A DNA stretch of 64,000 nt from Desulfuromonadales bacterium (GCA_030154185.1 JASKKK010000002.1:1-64000); one strand, 5' to 3'; counted from the first letter of the stretch, positions 8,377 through 17,664 are shown. The notes: generated from the sequence alone by a model not told the origin. Translations and numbers: made by a program.

Positions 8377-11358
8377 ATGGCCTGGAGAGTAGAAGTCGGA
8401 CTGAAAGAAGGCATTCGGGATGCGCGCGGCGAACGCGTAAAGCGCGAAATTCGCGAACACCTTGGAATCGAACTGGACCAGGTTAGGACTATCGATGTCT
8501 ATACCATCGACGCCGACCTGTCCCCGGAGGAAGTCGAGGCAGCTGCACAGGGCCCCTTTTCCGATCCGGTCATTCAGTGCTATGCCGTCAACCAACCCCT
8601 GGCCGGCCAGTTCGATGTACTCATCGAAGTCGGTTTTCGTCCCGGCGTCACCGACAATATCGGGCGAACCTCCCGGGAAGCCATTCAATACCTCACAGGT
8701 CGGCCGTTCGCAGATGATGAAGGGGTCTACACCTCCGTACAATATCTGCTTACGGGCCAACTCGATGAAACCGCCGCCGAACGCATCGCTGCCGGGTTCC
8801 TTGGCAACGGCCTGATTCAACGCTGGACCATCATTGCCGAGGCGGATTTTGATCGCAAAAACGGCGTTCCGATTACCGTTCCCAAGGTCGTATCGACCGC
8901 AGAGCCGAAAGTCAGAGAAATCGACCTGAATGTTTCCGACGAGGAGCTGATGCGTATCAGCCGCGAGGGTGTGCTGGCCCTCAACCTTGAGGAAATGAAG
9001 GTCATCCAGACCTTCGCCAACGATCCGAAAAACCAGGCCGAGCGTGCTGAAAAAGGACTGACCGCCGGACTGACCGATGTGGAACTGGAGGCGCTGGCGC
9101 AGACCTGGAGCGAGCACTGCAAGCACAAGATATTTTCCGCACGCATCGATTACGAAGACGGCGAAGGCGGGTCCGAAACCATCGATTCGGTGTTCAAAAC
9201 CTTCATCGTCGGCGCCACCCGCGATGTACGGGCCGCCAAAGGCAAAAAGGATTTCTGCCTGTCGGTGTTCAAGGACAACGCCGGGGTCATCCGCTTCAAC
9301 GACGACTGGAGTCTGGTCTTCAAGGTCGAAACCCACAACTCCCCCAGCGCCCTCGACCCTTACGGCGGAGCCCTGACCGGTATCGTCGGCGTCAATCGCG
9401 ACCCCTTCGGCACCGGCATGGGGGCCCGGTTGATTTTCAACACCGACGTGTTCTGCTTCGCCTCGCCTTTTTACGGCGAACCGTTGCCGCCCCGTCTGTT
9501 GCACCCGCGCCGCATTTTCGAAGGGGTGGTCGAAGGTGTCGAACACGGCGGCAACAAAAGCGGCGTCCCGACAGTCAACGGCTCTATCGTCTTCGATGAC
9601 CGCTTCGCCGGCAAACCGCTGGTCTACTGCGGCACAGCCGCTCTGATGCCGGCCGAAATCCACGGTCAGCCCGGCCACGTCAAACAGGCACGGGTCGGCG
9701 ATCGCATCATGATGGTCGGCGGCCGCATCGGCAAGGACGGAATCCATGGCGCCACCTTCTCTTCCGAAGAGTTGCACGAAGGTTCCCCGGCCACCGCCGT
9801 TCAGATCGGCGACCCCATCACTCAGAAGCGCATGTTCGATTTTTTGATTATCGCCCGCGATCGCGGCTTGTATAACGCCATCACCGACAACGGGGCAGGC
9901 GGTCTGTCCTCCTCCGTCGGAGAAATGGCTGAAGATACCGGCGGCTTCGAAATGCATCTCGATCGCGCTCCGCTGAAGTATTCCGGGTTGCAGCCATGGG
10001 AGATTCTCATTTCCGAAGCCCAGGAGCGCATGACCGTGGCGGTACCCGAATCCAAGGCCGAGGAATTCATCGCCCTGGCCAAAGAAATGGATGTGGAAGC
10101 GACCGATCTCGGCGTTTTCACCGACTCCGGTCATTACCATTGCCTGTACGATGGCAAAACCGTTACCTACCTGCCCATGGAGTTCCTCCACAAAGGCGTC
10201 CCCCAACTCAAGCTGAAAGCCCGTTGGGAAAACCGCAACTACGAGGAACCGGAAGTCAACCAGCCCCTCGACATGGATGCCACTCTGCGCCATCTGCTGG
10301 GACGTCTGAATATCTGCTCCAAAGAAAGCGTAGTGCGGCGTTACGACCATGAAGTCCAGGCCGGCACGGTTCTCAAGCCCCTGGTCGGGGTGGCCAACGA
10401 CGGCCCGGCCGATGCCGCAATGGTCCGGCCTCTGCCCGACTCCTTCGAAGGCGTGGTGGTTGCGCATGGCATCACACCGCGCTACAGCGACATCGACACC
10501 TACCATATGATGGCCTGCGCCATCGACGAAGGCCTGCGAAACTATGTGGCCGTGGGCGGCAACATCGACCATGTCGCCGGTCTCGACAACTTCTGCTGGT
10601 GCGACCCGGTCCAAAGCGACAGAACTCCCGACGGCGAATACAAAGCCGCCCAACTGGTACGTGCCAACAAGGCGCTTTACGATTATTGCCTGGCCTTTGG
10701 AGTGCCGCTGATTTCCGGCAAGGACTCCATGAAAAACGACTACCAGATAGGCGACACCAAGATTTCCATCCCCCCAACGGTACTGTTCTCGGTTATCGGC
10801 AAGATCGCAGATATCCGCAAAGGCGTGACCATGGATGCCAAACGTTCCGGAGATCTGGTTTACCTGCTCGGCATCACCCGTAACGAACTTGGCGCCTCGG
10901 AATACTACGATATGCTCGGCCACCTCGGCAAAAACGTTCCAGCTGTCGATGCCGCCTCTGCCCTGCAGCGCTACCGCAGCCTTAACCAGGCTCAAAAGCG
11001 CGACCTGCTGGCCAGCTGCCATGACCTGTCCGACGGCGGTCTCGGCGTCGCTCTGGCGGAAACGGCTTTTGCCGGCGGCTTCGGCATGCATGTCGACCTG
11101 CGCAAGGTCAAATGCGACGAAGTACTGCGCGAAGACGCTGTCCTGTTCTCCGAATCGGCGAGCCGATTGCTGGTCACCGTCAAACCCGAAAACAAGGCCG
11201 CCTTCGAAAACATATTCGCCGGCCAGGACCTCTCACTGCTCGGCACCGTGAACGAAGATCGGGAGCTGCGCATCGTCGGGCTCGGTGGCGAAATTCTTGT
11301 ACGGTCCCACATTGATGATCTCAAAGAGGCGTGGCAGGCGCCGTTAAGGGAGATGTAA
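8377..11358 (+). CDS. purL: Phosphoribosylformylglycinamidine synthase with fused PurS domain
   Basis: Makes FGAM from FGAR, ATP and glutamine-derived ammonia in purine synthesis. It has 993 residues from the ATG at 8377 (MAWRVEVGLKEG), which has GAGGAG upstream. Residues 1-80 look like PurS. Then come the linker, the first AIR-synthase-like pair (FKVETHNSPSALDPYGGA; GGRIGKDGIHGATFSSEEL) and the second (GVANDGPADAAMVRP; PLISGKDSMKND; HDLSDGGLGVALAE). The C-terminal glutaminase domain of the 1300-residue enterobacterial enzyme is missing; the next gene, three bases on, supplies it. This is intermediate between split PurS/PurL/PurQ and the single large enzyme. Confidence 0.96.
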   Translation: MAWRVEVGLKEGIRDARGERVKREIREHLGIELDQVRTIDVYTIDADLSPEEVEAAAQGPFSDPVIQCYAVNQPLAGQFDVLIEVGFRPGVTDNIGRTSREAIQYLTGRPFADDEGVYTSVQYLLTGQLDETAAERIAAGFLGNGLIQRWTIIAEADFDRKNGVPITVPKVVSTAEPKVREIDLNVSDEELMRISREGVLALNLEEMKVIQTFANDPKNQAERAEKGLTAGLTDVELEALAQTWSEHCKHKIFSARIDYEDGEGGSETIDSVFKTFIVGATRDVRAAKGKKDFCLSVFKDNAGVIRFNDDWSLVFKVETHNSPSALDPYGGALTGIVGVNRDPFGTGMGARLIFNTDVFCFASPFYGEPLPPRLLHPRRIFEGVVEGVEHGGNKSGVPTVNGSIVFDDRFAGKPLVYCGTAALMPAEIHGQPGHVKQARVGDRIMMVGGRIGKDGIHGATFSSEELHEGSPATAVQIGDPITQKRMFDFLIIARDRGLYNAITDNGAGGLSSSVGEMAEDTGGFEMHLDRAPLKYSGLQPWEILISEAQERMTVAVPESKAEEFIALAKEMDVEATDLGVFTDSGHYHCLYDGKTVTYLPMEFLHKGVPQLKLKARWENRNYEEPEVNQPLDMDATLRHLLGRLNICSKESVVRRYDHEVQAGTVLKPLVGVANDGPADAAMVRPLPDSFEGVVVAHGITPRYSDIDTYHMMACAIDEGLRNYVAVGGNIDHVAGLDNFCWCDPVQSDRTPDGEYKAAQLVRANKALYDYCLAFGVPLISGKDSMKNDYQIGDTKISIPPTVLFSVIGKIADIRKGVTMDAKRSGDLVYLLGITRNELGASEYYDMLGHLGKNVPAVDAASALQRYRSLNQAQKRDLLASCHDLSDGGLGVALAETAFAGGFGMHVDLRKVKCDEVLREDAVLFSESASRLLVTVKPENKAAFENIFAGQDLSLLGTVNEDRELRIVGLGGEILVRSHIDDLKEAWQAPLREM

Positions 11359-11361
11359 GTT

Positions 11362-12189
11362 ATGTCCAAACAAGTACGAGCCATCGTCATTGCCGGCAAC
11401 GGCACCAACTGCGAAAGAGAAACGGCGCATGCCTGCCGTCTGGCCGGTGCCGAAGTGGTCGACATCGTCCATATTTCCGAACTGCTCAACGGTCGGGTCC
11501 TGCTGCAGGATTACCATTTCCTCAACCTGGCCGGCGGTTTCCTCGACGGCGACGACCTCGGCAGTGCCAAGGCCGGGGCCAACCGCCTGCTGCATGCCCC
11601 TATCAAGGAAAGCAACGAGCACCTGAGTGAGCACTTGCGCAAATTCATCGCCGACGGCAAACTTATCATGGGTGTCTGCAACGGCTTTCAGCTGATGGTG
11701 AAAATGGGGCTGTTGCCTGCCTTGGGAGGTGATTTCACCCAGCATGCAACCCTGACCTTCAACGACAACGGTCGTTTCGAAGACCGCTGGGTCTACCTTA
11801 AGGCGGATCCCGATTCACCCTGCATCTTCACCCGCGGCCTCGAAGGCATGACCCTGCCGGTGCGTCACGGCGAAGGCAAACTGGTGGTGGACGGCGAAGC
11901 CACTCTGGCGAGCATTGAGGAAAAACACCTCGGTGTGCTCAAATACAGTCTGCCCGATTACAGCGCACCGACCCAGGAGTATCCTCTCAATCCGAACGGT
12001 TCCATCGCCGCCATCGCCGGTCTTTGCGATGAAACGGGCCGGCTGTTCGGACTGATGCCGCACCCGGAAGCCTACGTCCACCGGACCCACCACCCCCGCT
12101 GGACTCGCGAGGAGGACCTGCCTGAGGAAGGTATGGGACTGTGGCTGTACCAGAACGCGGTGCGTTTCATCCGTGACGAACTGCTCTAA
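11362..12189 (+). CDS. purQ: Phosphoribosylformylglycinamidine synthase, glutaminase subunit
   Basis: Class-I glutamine amidotransferase that supplies ammonia to PurL. The nucleophile Cys106 is in GVCNGFQLM, and the His/Glu pair is in MPHPEAYVHRTHHP near the C-terminus. At 275 residues it is longer than the ~225-residue Bacillus PurQ, in keeping with partners of long PurL proteins. It starts three bases after the purL stop, with GGGAGA seven bases before the ATG, so translation is probably coupled. A hairpin follows the stop codon. Confidence 0.96.
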   Translation: MSKQVRAIVIAGNGTNCERETAHACRLAGAEVVDIVHISELLNGRVLLQDYHFLNLAGGFLDGDDLGSAKAGANRLLHAPIKESNEHLSEHLRKFIADGKLIMGVCNGFQLMVKMGLLPALGGDFTQHATLTFNDNGRFEDRWVYLKADPDSPCIFTRGLEGMTLPVRHGEGKLVVDGEATLASIEEKHLGVLKYSLPDYSAPTQEYPLNPNGSIAAIAGLCDETGRLFGLMPHPEAYVHRTHHPRWTREEDLPEEGMGLWLYQNAVRFIRDELL

Positions 12190-12194
12190 TCCAA

Positions 12195-12227
12195 AAGAGC
12201 CCATCCGGCAAAGTCGGATGGGCTCTT
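12195..12227 (+). terminator. Hairpin after purQ, possible terminator
   Basis: AAGAGCCCATCCG (12195-12207) pairs with CGGATGGGCTCTT (12215-12227), loop of 7. No strong T run follows, so it may stop transcription only in part, or serve as an RNA 3' end. Confidence 0.6.
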
Positions 12228-12372
12228 CACGCGATAGTGTCTGACAGATACTGCAGACGGCATAAAAACAACCTGCCTCCACCCTCGGAGGTATGCTATA
12301 TTGAAGTTTTAAGCAACGACGCTTTTCAGTTTAACCAACCAACCGGCATCAAGCGGGGAGTTCTACTGCATT

Positions 12373-13779
12373 ATGTTTGACAAATACGAAGATGAGTGCG
12401 GCGTATTCGGTATCTACGGTCACCCGGAAGCCGCCAACATGACCTACCTTGGACTCTATGCCCTTCAGCATCGCGGCCAGGAAAGCTGTGGCATTTCGGC
12501 TTCCGACGGCCTGCGTCTGCGAACCCATCTCGGCAGCGGCCTGGTGGCCGACGTCTTCAAGGACGATGAGATTTTCCAGAAGCTGGCAGGCAATGCATCC
12601 ATCGGCCATGTTCGCTACTCTACCGCCGGCGGCGACAATATCCGCAATGTTCAGCCTATCGCCGTCGATTACGCCCGCGGAAGTATAGCGGTGGCCCACA
12701 ACGGCAACCTGGTCAATGCCCGGGAAGTACGCAACACCCTGGAAGAAAAAGGCTCCATCTTCTCTACCACCGCCGACACCGAGGTTATAATTCATCTGCT
12801 CGCCAGGTCTCAGAGCGATGCCCTTCCGGACCGCGTTGCCGAGGCTCTGCGTCAGGTACGCGGTGCCTACAGCCTGGTCTTTCTCACCGAAACGCGGATG
12901 GTGGCTGTGCGCGATCCCCACGGCTTCCGCCCCCTGGTACTCGGCGAAGTGGACGGCTCCTACGTCGTTGCGTCCGAGACCTGCGCCCTCGATCTTATCG
13001 AAGCCAAATTCCTGCGGGAAATCGAGCCGGGCGAAATGGTGGTTTTCGACAAAGACGGCATGACGTCCTACCGCCCCTTCGAGGAGCGTACCCCGTCTCC
13101 CTGTATTTTCGAATTCGTCTACTTCGCGCGCCCCGACAGCACCGTATTCGGTCAGCAGGTTTACGAGGTACGCAAGAGGTTCGGTCGTCAGCTGGCCCGA
13201 GAACATCAGGTCGAGGCCGATATCGTCATCCCGATTCCGGACTCGGGGGTTCCTGCGTCCATCGGTTATGCCGAAGAAGCAGGCATCCCCTTTGAGATGG
13301 GCCTGATTCGCAACCATTATGTCGGCCGCACCTTTATCGAGCCGCAGCAATCGATCCGCCACTTCGGTGTCAAGATCAAGCTCAATGCCATCCGCGAAGT
13401 TCTGGAGGGCAAGCGGGTCGTGGTCATCGACGATTCTGTAGTCCGCGGAACCACCTCGCGCAAAATCATCAAAATGATCCGCAATGCAGGCGCCAAAGAG
13501 ATCCATATGAGGGTATCCTCGCCCCCAACGGCCTACCCCTGTTTCTACGGCATCGATACACCGACCCGCAAGGAACTGATTGCCTCGTCCCATACAATGG
13601 AGGAAATCCGCAAATATATCACCGCCGATACCTTGGGGTACCTGTCGCTGGAAGGCATGCTGGAAATCGCAGGAGCCCCAAAGACGGCCGAAGGATATTT
13701 TTGCGAAGCCTGCTTCAGCGGCAACTATCCGATAAAATTCCCGCGTTTGAAGTCGGACGACCAGCTTGGCCTGTTTTGA
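12373..13779 (+). CDS. purF: Amidophosphoribosyltransferase
   Basis: Commits PRPP and glutamine to purine synthesis. The N-terminal glutaminase nucleophile is Cys9, preceded by a short MFDKYEDE propeptide that is normally removed. The phosphoribosyl motif [14 protein letters not shown] is at about 350-363. Spaced cysteines near the end (YPCFYGID, and [12 protein letters not shown]) mark the Bacillus-type form that binds a [4Fe-4S] cluster and is oxygen-labile. 468 residues. It lies 183 bases after purQ, so it may have its own promoter; TATATT near 12298 is a possible -10. Confidence 0.97.
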   Translation: MFDKYEDECGVFGIYGHPEAANMTYLGLYALQHRGQESCGISASDGLRLRTHLGSGLVADVFKDDEIFQKLAGNASIGHVRYSTAGGDNIRNVQPIAVDYARGSIAVAHNGNLVNAREVRNTLEEKGSIFSTTADTEVIIHLLARSQSDALPDRVAEALRQVRGAYSLVFLTETRMVAVRDPHGFRPLVLGEVDGSYVVASETCALDLIEAKFLREIEPGEMVVFDKDGMTSYRPFEERTPSPCIFEFVYFARPDSTVFGQQVYEVRKRFGRQLAREHQVEADIVIPIPDSGVPASIGYAEEAGIPFEMGLIRNHYVGRTFIEPQQSIRHFGVKIKLNAIREVLEGKRVVVIDDSVVRGTTSRKIIKMIRNAGAKEIHMRVSSPPTAYPCFYGIDTPTRKELIASSHTMEEIRKYITADTLGYLSLEGMLEIAGAPKTAEGYFCEACFSGNYPIKFPRLKSDDQLGLF

Positions 13780-13821
13780 CAGCCGCCTGATCCAGCTCCA
13801 AACAAACGAACCCTGGTTGCG

Positions 13822-13958
13822 CATCAAATGGGATGGCCAAGCAAAAAGCGGCAAATGCAAGGCGCGCGATTGTCGGGCCATGAGGCGTATTTAGGTACGT
13901 CGAAGCAGCGAGGCAATCGCAGCAGCGCAGCAGTTGGCGAGTTTTTGCGACGCCATCA
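13822..13958 (+). repeat. 137-bp dispersed palindromic repeat, copy 1
   Basis: This segment returns in inverted orientation at 29416-29552. I count about 126 of 137 positions identical, both ends matching exactly (CATCAAATGGGATGGCCA ... GCGACGCCATCA). It is an imperfect palindrome: GATGGC and GCAAAAA near one end answer TTTTTGC and GCCATC at the other, and CGATTG answers CAATCG inside. It encodes no protein. It lies between purF and pyrE, downstream of one and upstream of the other. It resembles small non-autonomous repeats frequent between genes in this group. Confidence 0.9.
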
Positions 13959-14072
13959 TGTTTAAGGAAACCGCAAAACCGACCACAGGGAAATGATCGA
14001 ACATACATGGCCGGCATCCACATTCCCTTTCGATGCCGTCTTTTGCTTTGTGACTGTTAAGGAGACACGGCT

Positions 14073-14630
14073 TTGACCAAAGATCGCGCAGAACTTAGAG
14101 AAATCGTCCGGCAACTTTCGTACGAAGAGCGGGACGTCACCCTGGCTTCCGGACGTAAAAGCAATTTTTATTTCGATGGCAAACAGACCACTCTTCACCC
14201 TCGGGGGTCAATGCTGGTCGGCAAAGCCGTGCTCGAGGAACTCGGACATTTCCCCGCCCCCATTGAAGGCGTTGGCGGCCTGACCCTGGGCGCCGACCCT
14301 ATTGCCACGGCTGCTGCCCTGGTCAGTTCCATGGGAGACTCCCCGATTCCCGCCTTCATCATCCGCAAGGAGCCCAAGGGCCACGGTACGGGGCAATGGC
14401 TGGAAGGCCGCAAGAACCTGCGTCCCGGAGCCCGCGTCGTCATCGTGGAAGATGTTCTGACCACCGGGGGATCGGCCCTCAAAGCCGTCGATCGCGCCCG
14501 CGAAGAAGGCCTTGAAGTCCTCGGCATCATCACCCTCGTAGACCGCCAGGAAGGTGGCCGCGAGATTGTGGAAAAGGCAGGTCTGCAGTTGCGCTCCATT
14601 TTCACCAAAAGCGAAATCGTTGCCGACTGA
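14073..14630 (+). CDS. pyrE: Orotate phosphoribosyltransferase
   Basis: Joins orotate to PRPP to give OMP in pyrimidine synthesis. 185 residues. The PRPP loop VVIVEDVLTTGGS lies at 122-134, and RKEPKGHGTGQWLEG at 98-112 is the mobile catalytic loop. The start is TTG at 14073 with AAGGAGA nine bases upstream; no in-frame ATG fits. A strong two-way terminator follows. The other pyrimidine genes in the window (pyrD, pyrK) are about 30 kb away. Confidence 0.95.
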   Translation: MTKDRAELREIVRQLSYEERDVTLASGRKSNFYFDGKQTTLHPRGSMLVGKAVLEELGHFPAPIEGVGGLTLGADPIATAAALVSSMGDSPIPAFIIRKEPKGHGTGQWLEGRKNLRPGARVVIVEDVLTTGGSALKAVDRAREEGLEVLGIITLVDRQEGGREIVEKAGLQLRSIFTKSEIVAD

Positions 14631-14653
14631 TCAGACTCTGATAACACTATTCC

Positions 14654-14694
14654 GAACAAAAGAGGGGAAGCCGATGGCTTCCCCTCTTTTGTTC
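14654..14694. terminator. Bidirectional terminator between pyrE and the aroQ-region genes
   Basis: A perfect 19-bp inverted repeat (14654-14672 with 14676-14694) and a 3-base loop. AAAA in one arm and TTTT in the other give a U tract in both directions. It serves pyrE (plus) and the convergent nadB-led genes (minus). Confidence 0.92.
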
Positions 14695-14708
14695 TTGTGT
14701 TCGCACCC

Positions 14709-14915
14709 TCACTCTTTGGGAATCTTGAAAACCGCCAGCACGCCGGGCAACGCTTTCAATGCCTCCATGTCGAGCCGCTCGGTATCGCCGATGATCCCGA
14801 TGATCACACGGTTGGCGCCCGTCGACTGATGAAAATCGTAATCGCGCTCAACCAGATACTGTTTGAGTTCGCTGAGATTCCCTTCCGAAGCTGTTGACCT
14901 CATAACCACCAGCAT
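14709..14915 (-). CDS. Stand-alone DAHP-synthase-type ferredoxin-like domain
   Basis: A 68-residue protein made only of the small ferredoxin-like domain usually found at the N-terminus of type Ib DAHP synthases. The pattern MLVVMRSTAS...RVIIGIIGD...LPGVLAVFKI follows the family's usual opening, but no catalytic barrel follows. In Thermotoga DAHP synthase this domain senses aromatic amino acids. It starts three bases after the chorismate mutase stop codon, with AAGGGG eight bases upstream of the ATG, so the two are very likely co-translated. I infer a trans-acting regulator of aromatic synthesis; that is not shown by sequence alone. Confidence 0.75.
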   Translation of the reverse strand: MLVVMRSTASEGNLSELKQYLVERDYDFHQSTGANRVIIGIIGDTERLDMEALKALPGVLAVFKIPKE

Positions 14916-14918
14916 CGT

Positions 14919-15191
14919 TCATTCCCCTTTCGTCCGGATACGCTCCAATCGCCTGGTTTCATCGATCACACGCTCGAAAAACCTTACAATGGCACCGTCA
15001 TCGAGGGGACCGGGATTGGCAGCCTTCATTCGCTCAAAAATTTTCTGTTCACGTTTGGGATCGTACACTGCGCGGCCGTCGGCCTTTTTTATTTCGCCGA
15101 TGGCCAAAGCCAGGGCTGCCCGGCGATTGAAAATTTTCAGTAACTCATCGTCGAGAGCGTCGATTTCCTCTCTGATTTCGTCAATAGTCAA
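14919..15191 (-). CDS. Chorismate mutase, AroQ type
   Basis: Converts chorismate to prephenate, the branch to Phe and Tyr. The protein is short (90 residues), all helical, and ends soon after the fold, so it is monofunctional rather than fused to prephenate dehydratase. IDEIREEIDALDDELLKIFNRR and DPKREQKIFERMKA are typical of helix 1 and the active-site segment. I start at TTG 15191, which has GGGAG six bases upstream and gives the usual L/MTIDEIR opening. A GTG eight codons earlier has no ribosome site. It lies between nadB and the stand-alone regulatory domain. Confidence 0.88.
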   Translation of the reverse strand: MTIDEIREEIDALDDELLKIFNRRAALALAIGEIKKADGRAVYDPKREQKIFERMKAANPGPLDDGAIVRFFERVIDETRRLERIRTKGE

Positions 15192-15242
15192 AACTTGCTC
15201 CCTGTCCTCGAACACAGCCCGGGCATGCCGGGCAAAATCCGA

Positions 15243-16841
15243 TTATAGTTTTTTACGTATCAGCGTATCTTTTTTCCAGTTCGCATCGTCCCGTTCCGGG
15301 TAATCGAGGTTGTAGTGCAATCCGCGACTTTCCCGGCGCATACGGGCACATCTCACGATAAGCTCCGCTACCGTGGCGATATTGCGCAATTCGATGAGAT
15401 CCGAGGTCGGATAAAAATCCCAATAATATTCGGTGATTTCGTCTTTGATCATCTGGATGCGACGCAACGCGCGCTTAAGACGTTTGCTGGTGCGGACGAT
15501 GCCGACATAGTTCCACATGCAGCGTCGGATTTCATCCCAGTTGTGCGCCACCACGACTTCCTCGTCGCTGTCCGTGGCTTTGCCGTAATCCCACGGTTGA
15601 ATCCTGGGGATGGGATGATGTTTTTCCTTGATCCGCGCCAAAGAACGCTGGGCGACCAGGTCGGCAAAGACAACCCCCTCCAGAAGGCTGTTACTGGCAA
15701 GCCGGTTGGCGCCATGCAACCCTGTAAAGGCGACCTCGCCGATGGCGAACAGGTTGACAAGATCCGACTCCCCCCACCTGTCGACCTTGACGCCACCACA
15801 GATATAGTGTGCTGCCGGCACCACCGGTATCGGCTCGACGGTAATGTCGATGCCATATTTAAGACAGGTTTCATAAATATGGGGAAAACGATTGCGAACA
15901 TAATCGGGATCGCGATGGGTGATGTCCAGAAACACGCTCTCGTCGCCATGAATTTTCATTTCATTATCGATGGCGCGTGCTGTGATGTCCCGGGGCGCCA
16001 GATCGCGCAATTCATGATATTGCTCCATGAACGCCGTTCCGTCCTTGCGCCGAAGAATCGCACCTTCACCGCGCACCGATTCGGAAATCAGGAAGGACTT
16101 GGCCCTGGGATGGTACAAGGTGGTGGGATGAAACTGCATGAATTCCATATCAGCCACGGTCGCACCGGCCCGGTAGGCCATGGCGATACCATCCCCGGTG
16201 GCCACATCGGGGTTGCAGGTGTAGAGGTAAACCTTTCCGGCCCCGCCGGTCGCCAGAACCGTCACTCTCGCTCCTAAGGTATGGACTTTGCTCTCCGTAA
16301 TGTCGAGAACGTGCGCCCCCAGACACCGATTCGGCTTAACCTTGACGGTCCCCGCCTTGGCGTCGGTAATCAGGTCGATGGCGATATGGTGTTCATAAAC
16401 AGTAATATTGGGATGGCTTTTCACCGCCTCGACCAGCGCCCGTTCTATCTCCTGCCCGGTCATGTCCTTGGCATGCAGGATGCGCCGACGGCTGTGTCCT
16501 CCTTCACGGGTCAGATCGTAAGTATTGTCGTCCTTTTTGCTGAAACGCACACCCCAGTTGATCAGGTCGGCAATGGCCTGCGGGCCGCGCTGCACCACCA
16601 TCCTGACGACATCTTCATCGGAGAGATAGGCTCCCGCAACCATGGTGTCCCGAACATGGGCTGCGAAAGAATCCTCCGATGAAAGTACCGAAGCGATCCC
16701 GCCCTGAGCCAGATTGGTTGCCGTTTCGGACATCTCCCGTTTGGTAACCACCGCAACCTGACCGGAATCGGCAACTTTGAGGGCATATGACAAACCGGCG
16801 ATACCACTGCCGATCACAAGAAAATCCGTGGTGATATTCAC
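15243..16841 (-). CDS. nadB: L-aspartate oxidase
   Basis: FAD enzyme oxidising aspartate to iminoaspartate, the first step of de novo NAD synthesis; in anaerobes fumarate can take the electrons. 532 residues. The FAD-binding fingerprint VIGSGIAGLSYAL is at about 9-21. MQFHPTTLYHP, SESVRGEGAIL and GEVAFTGLHGANRLASNSL are family hallmarks that separate it from succinate dehydrogenase. The start is GTG 16841 with GAGG seven bases upstream. nadA and nadC are not in the window. It leads the run nadB - chorismate mutase - regulatory domain. Confidence 0.95.
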   Translation of the reverse strand: MNITTDFLVIGSGIAGLSYALKVADSGQVAVVTKREMSETATNLAQGGIASVLSSEDSFAAHVRDTMVAGAYLSDEDVVRMVVQRGPQAIADLINWGVRFSKKDDNTYDLTREGGHSRRRILHAKDMTGQEIERALVEAVKSHPNITVYEHHIAIDLITDAKAGTVKVKPNRCLGAHVLDITESKVHTLGARVTVLATGGAGKVYLYTCNPDVATGDGIAMAYRAGATVADMEFMQFHPTTLYHPRAKSFLISESVRGEGAILRRKDGTAFMEQYHELRDLAPRDITARAIDNEMKIHGDESVFLDITHRDPDYVRNRFPHIYETCLKYGIDITVEPIPVVPAAHYICGGVKVDRWGESDLVNLFAIGEVAFTGLHGANRLASNSLLEGVVFADLVAQRSLARIKEKHHPIPRIQPWDYGKATDSDEEVVVAHNWDEIRRCMWNYVGIVRTSKRLKRALRRIQMIKDEITEYYWDFYPTSDLIELRNIATVAELIVRCARMRRESRGLHYNLDYPERDDANWKKDTLIRKKL

Positions 16842-17043
16842 TGCGAGGCCTCACTTCCCGAAATAACAAGACATACCGACCTAAAAATCAGCCTTTCCGA
16901 ACCAGGGTACGGAATACGGTCCTACATCGTTACTGGCAGGATTGGACAGACAAAAAGACCCGCCCGACAACAACCCGGGAAAAGCTGAACCATTATCGGA
17001 ACCCCCCCCCGACATTGTCAAGGTTTTTGCATTGCCAAACCGC

Positions 17044-17072
17044 TTGAAATACAGCCCCTTTCGGTATATAGT
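17044..17072 (+). promoter_or_regulatory. Sigma-70-type promoter for the lytic transglycosylase
   Basis: TTGAAA, a 17-base spacer, then TATAGT; ten of the twelve consensus bases match. It lies about 25 bases before the gene's start codon, giving a very short leader. Confidence 0.75.
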
Positions 17073-17097
17073 CCTGTAATTCCGGTATGAGGAGACG

Positions 17098-17664
17098 ATG
17101 ATTCGGTTTTTTCTTGTTTTCATAGTGTTATCGGCAGGAATGCTGTGTTCGGGCGCGTCCGTCTGCCGAGCTGATATCTATCGCTATGTCGACAGCAACG
17201 GCGTCATGCATTTCACCAATACGCCGACCAATACCCGATACAGTTTTTACCTCAAGGAATCCTATGCCAGCGGCAGCAGCCATAGAAACATCGACGACCT
17301 TATCGAACGATATGCTGCAGCCAACCATCTCGAGAAAGCCCTGGTCAAAGCGGTCATCAAGGCGGAAAGCGATTACAATCCCCGGGCCGTTTCCAGCAGA
17401 GGCGCACAGGGCATGATGCAACTGATCCCCGAAACAGCTCGCGAAATGAAAGTCGTCGACCCCTTCGATCCCGAGGACAATATCCGCGGAGGAACCCGTT
17501 ACCTGCGTAAAATGCTCGACCTTTTCAATGGCAACCTCGACCTGGCCCTGGCCGCGTATAACGCCGGCCCGGGAGCGGTACGCCGACACGGCGGGATCCC
17601 TCCCTACTCCGAAACGCGTAACTACGTTCAAAAGGTCAAACGGTTCCTGCATTCCTATCGATGA
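17098..17664 (+). CDS. Exported lytic transglycosylase (DUF4124 + SLT)
   Basis: Probably cleaves peptidoglycan glycan strands in the periplasm. A signal peptide covers about residues 1-25 (cut after CRA). A DUF4124-like segment follows (DIYRYVDSNGVMHFTNTP). Then comes a Slt-type domain with the likely catalytic Glu90 in IKAESDYNPRA, then GAQGMMQLIPETA, and AAYNAGPGAV toward the end. Length is 188 residues. The ATG has GAGGAGA five bases upstream. It stands alone between nadB (divergent) and tRNA-Gly. Confidence 0.93.
   Translation: MIRFFLVFIVLSAGMLCSGASVCRADIYRYVDSNGVMHFTNTPTNTRYSFYLKESYASGSSHRNIDDLIERYAAANHLEKALVKAVIKAESDYNPRAVSSRGAQGMMQLIPETAREMKVVDPFDPEDNIRGGTRYLRKMLDLFNGNLDLALAAYNAGPGAVRRHGGIPPYSETRNYVQKVKRFLHSYR

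Noticed and set aside
7513..11091. A very long open frame on the minus strand (over 1,100 codons) opposite the YycJ-like gene and purL
   Set aside because: It lies wholly antisense to two well-supported genes, has no recognisable motifs, and its composition is the mirror of GC-rich codon use.
12228..12372. A riboswitch or operator upstream of purF
   Set aside because: Two small inverted repeats (GTCTG/CAGAC and CCTCC/GGAGG) are present, but nothing matches a purine aptamer or PurR box.
12349..13881. A 510-codon minus-strand frame opposite purF
   Set aside because: Same mirror effect; purF is complete with active-site and cluster cysteines.
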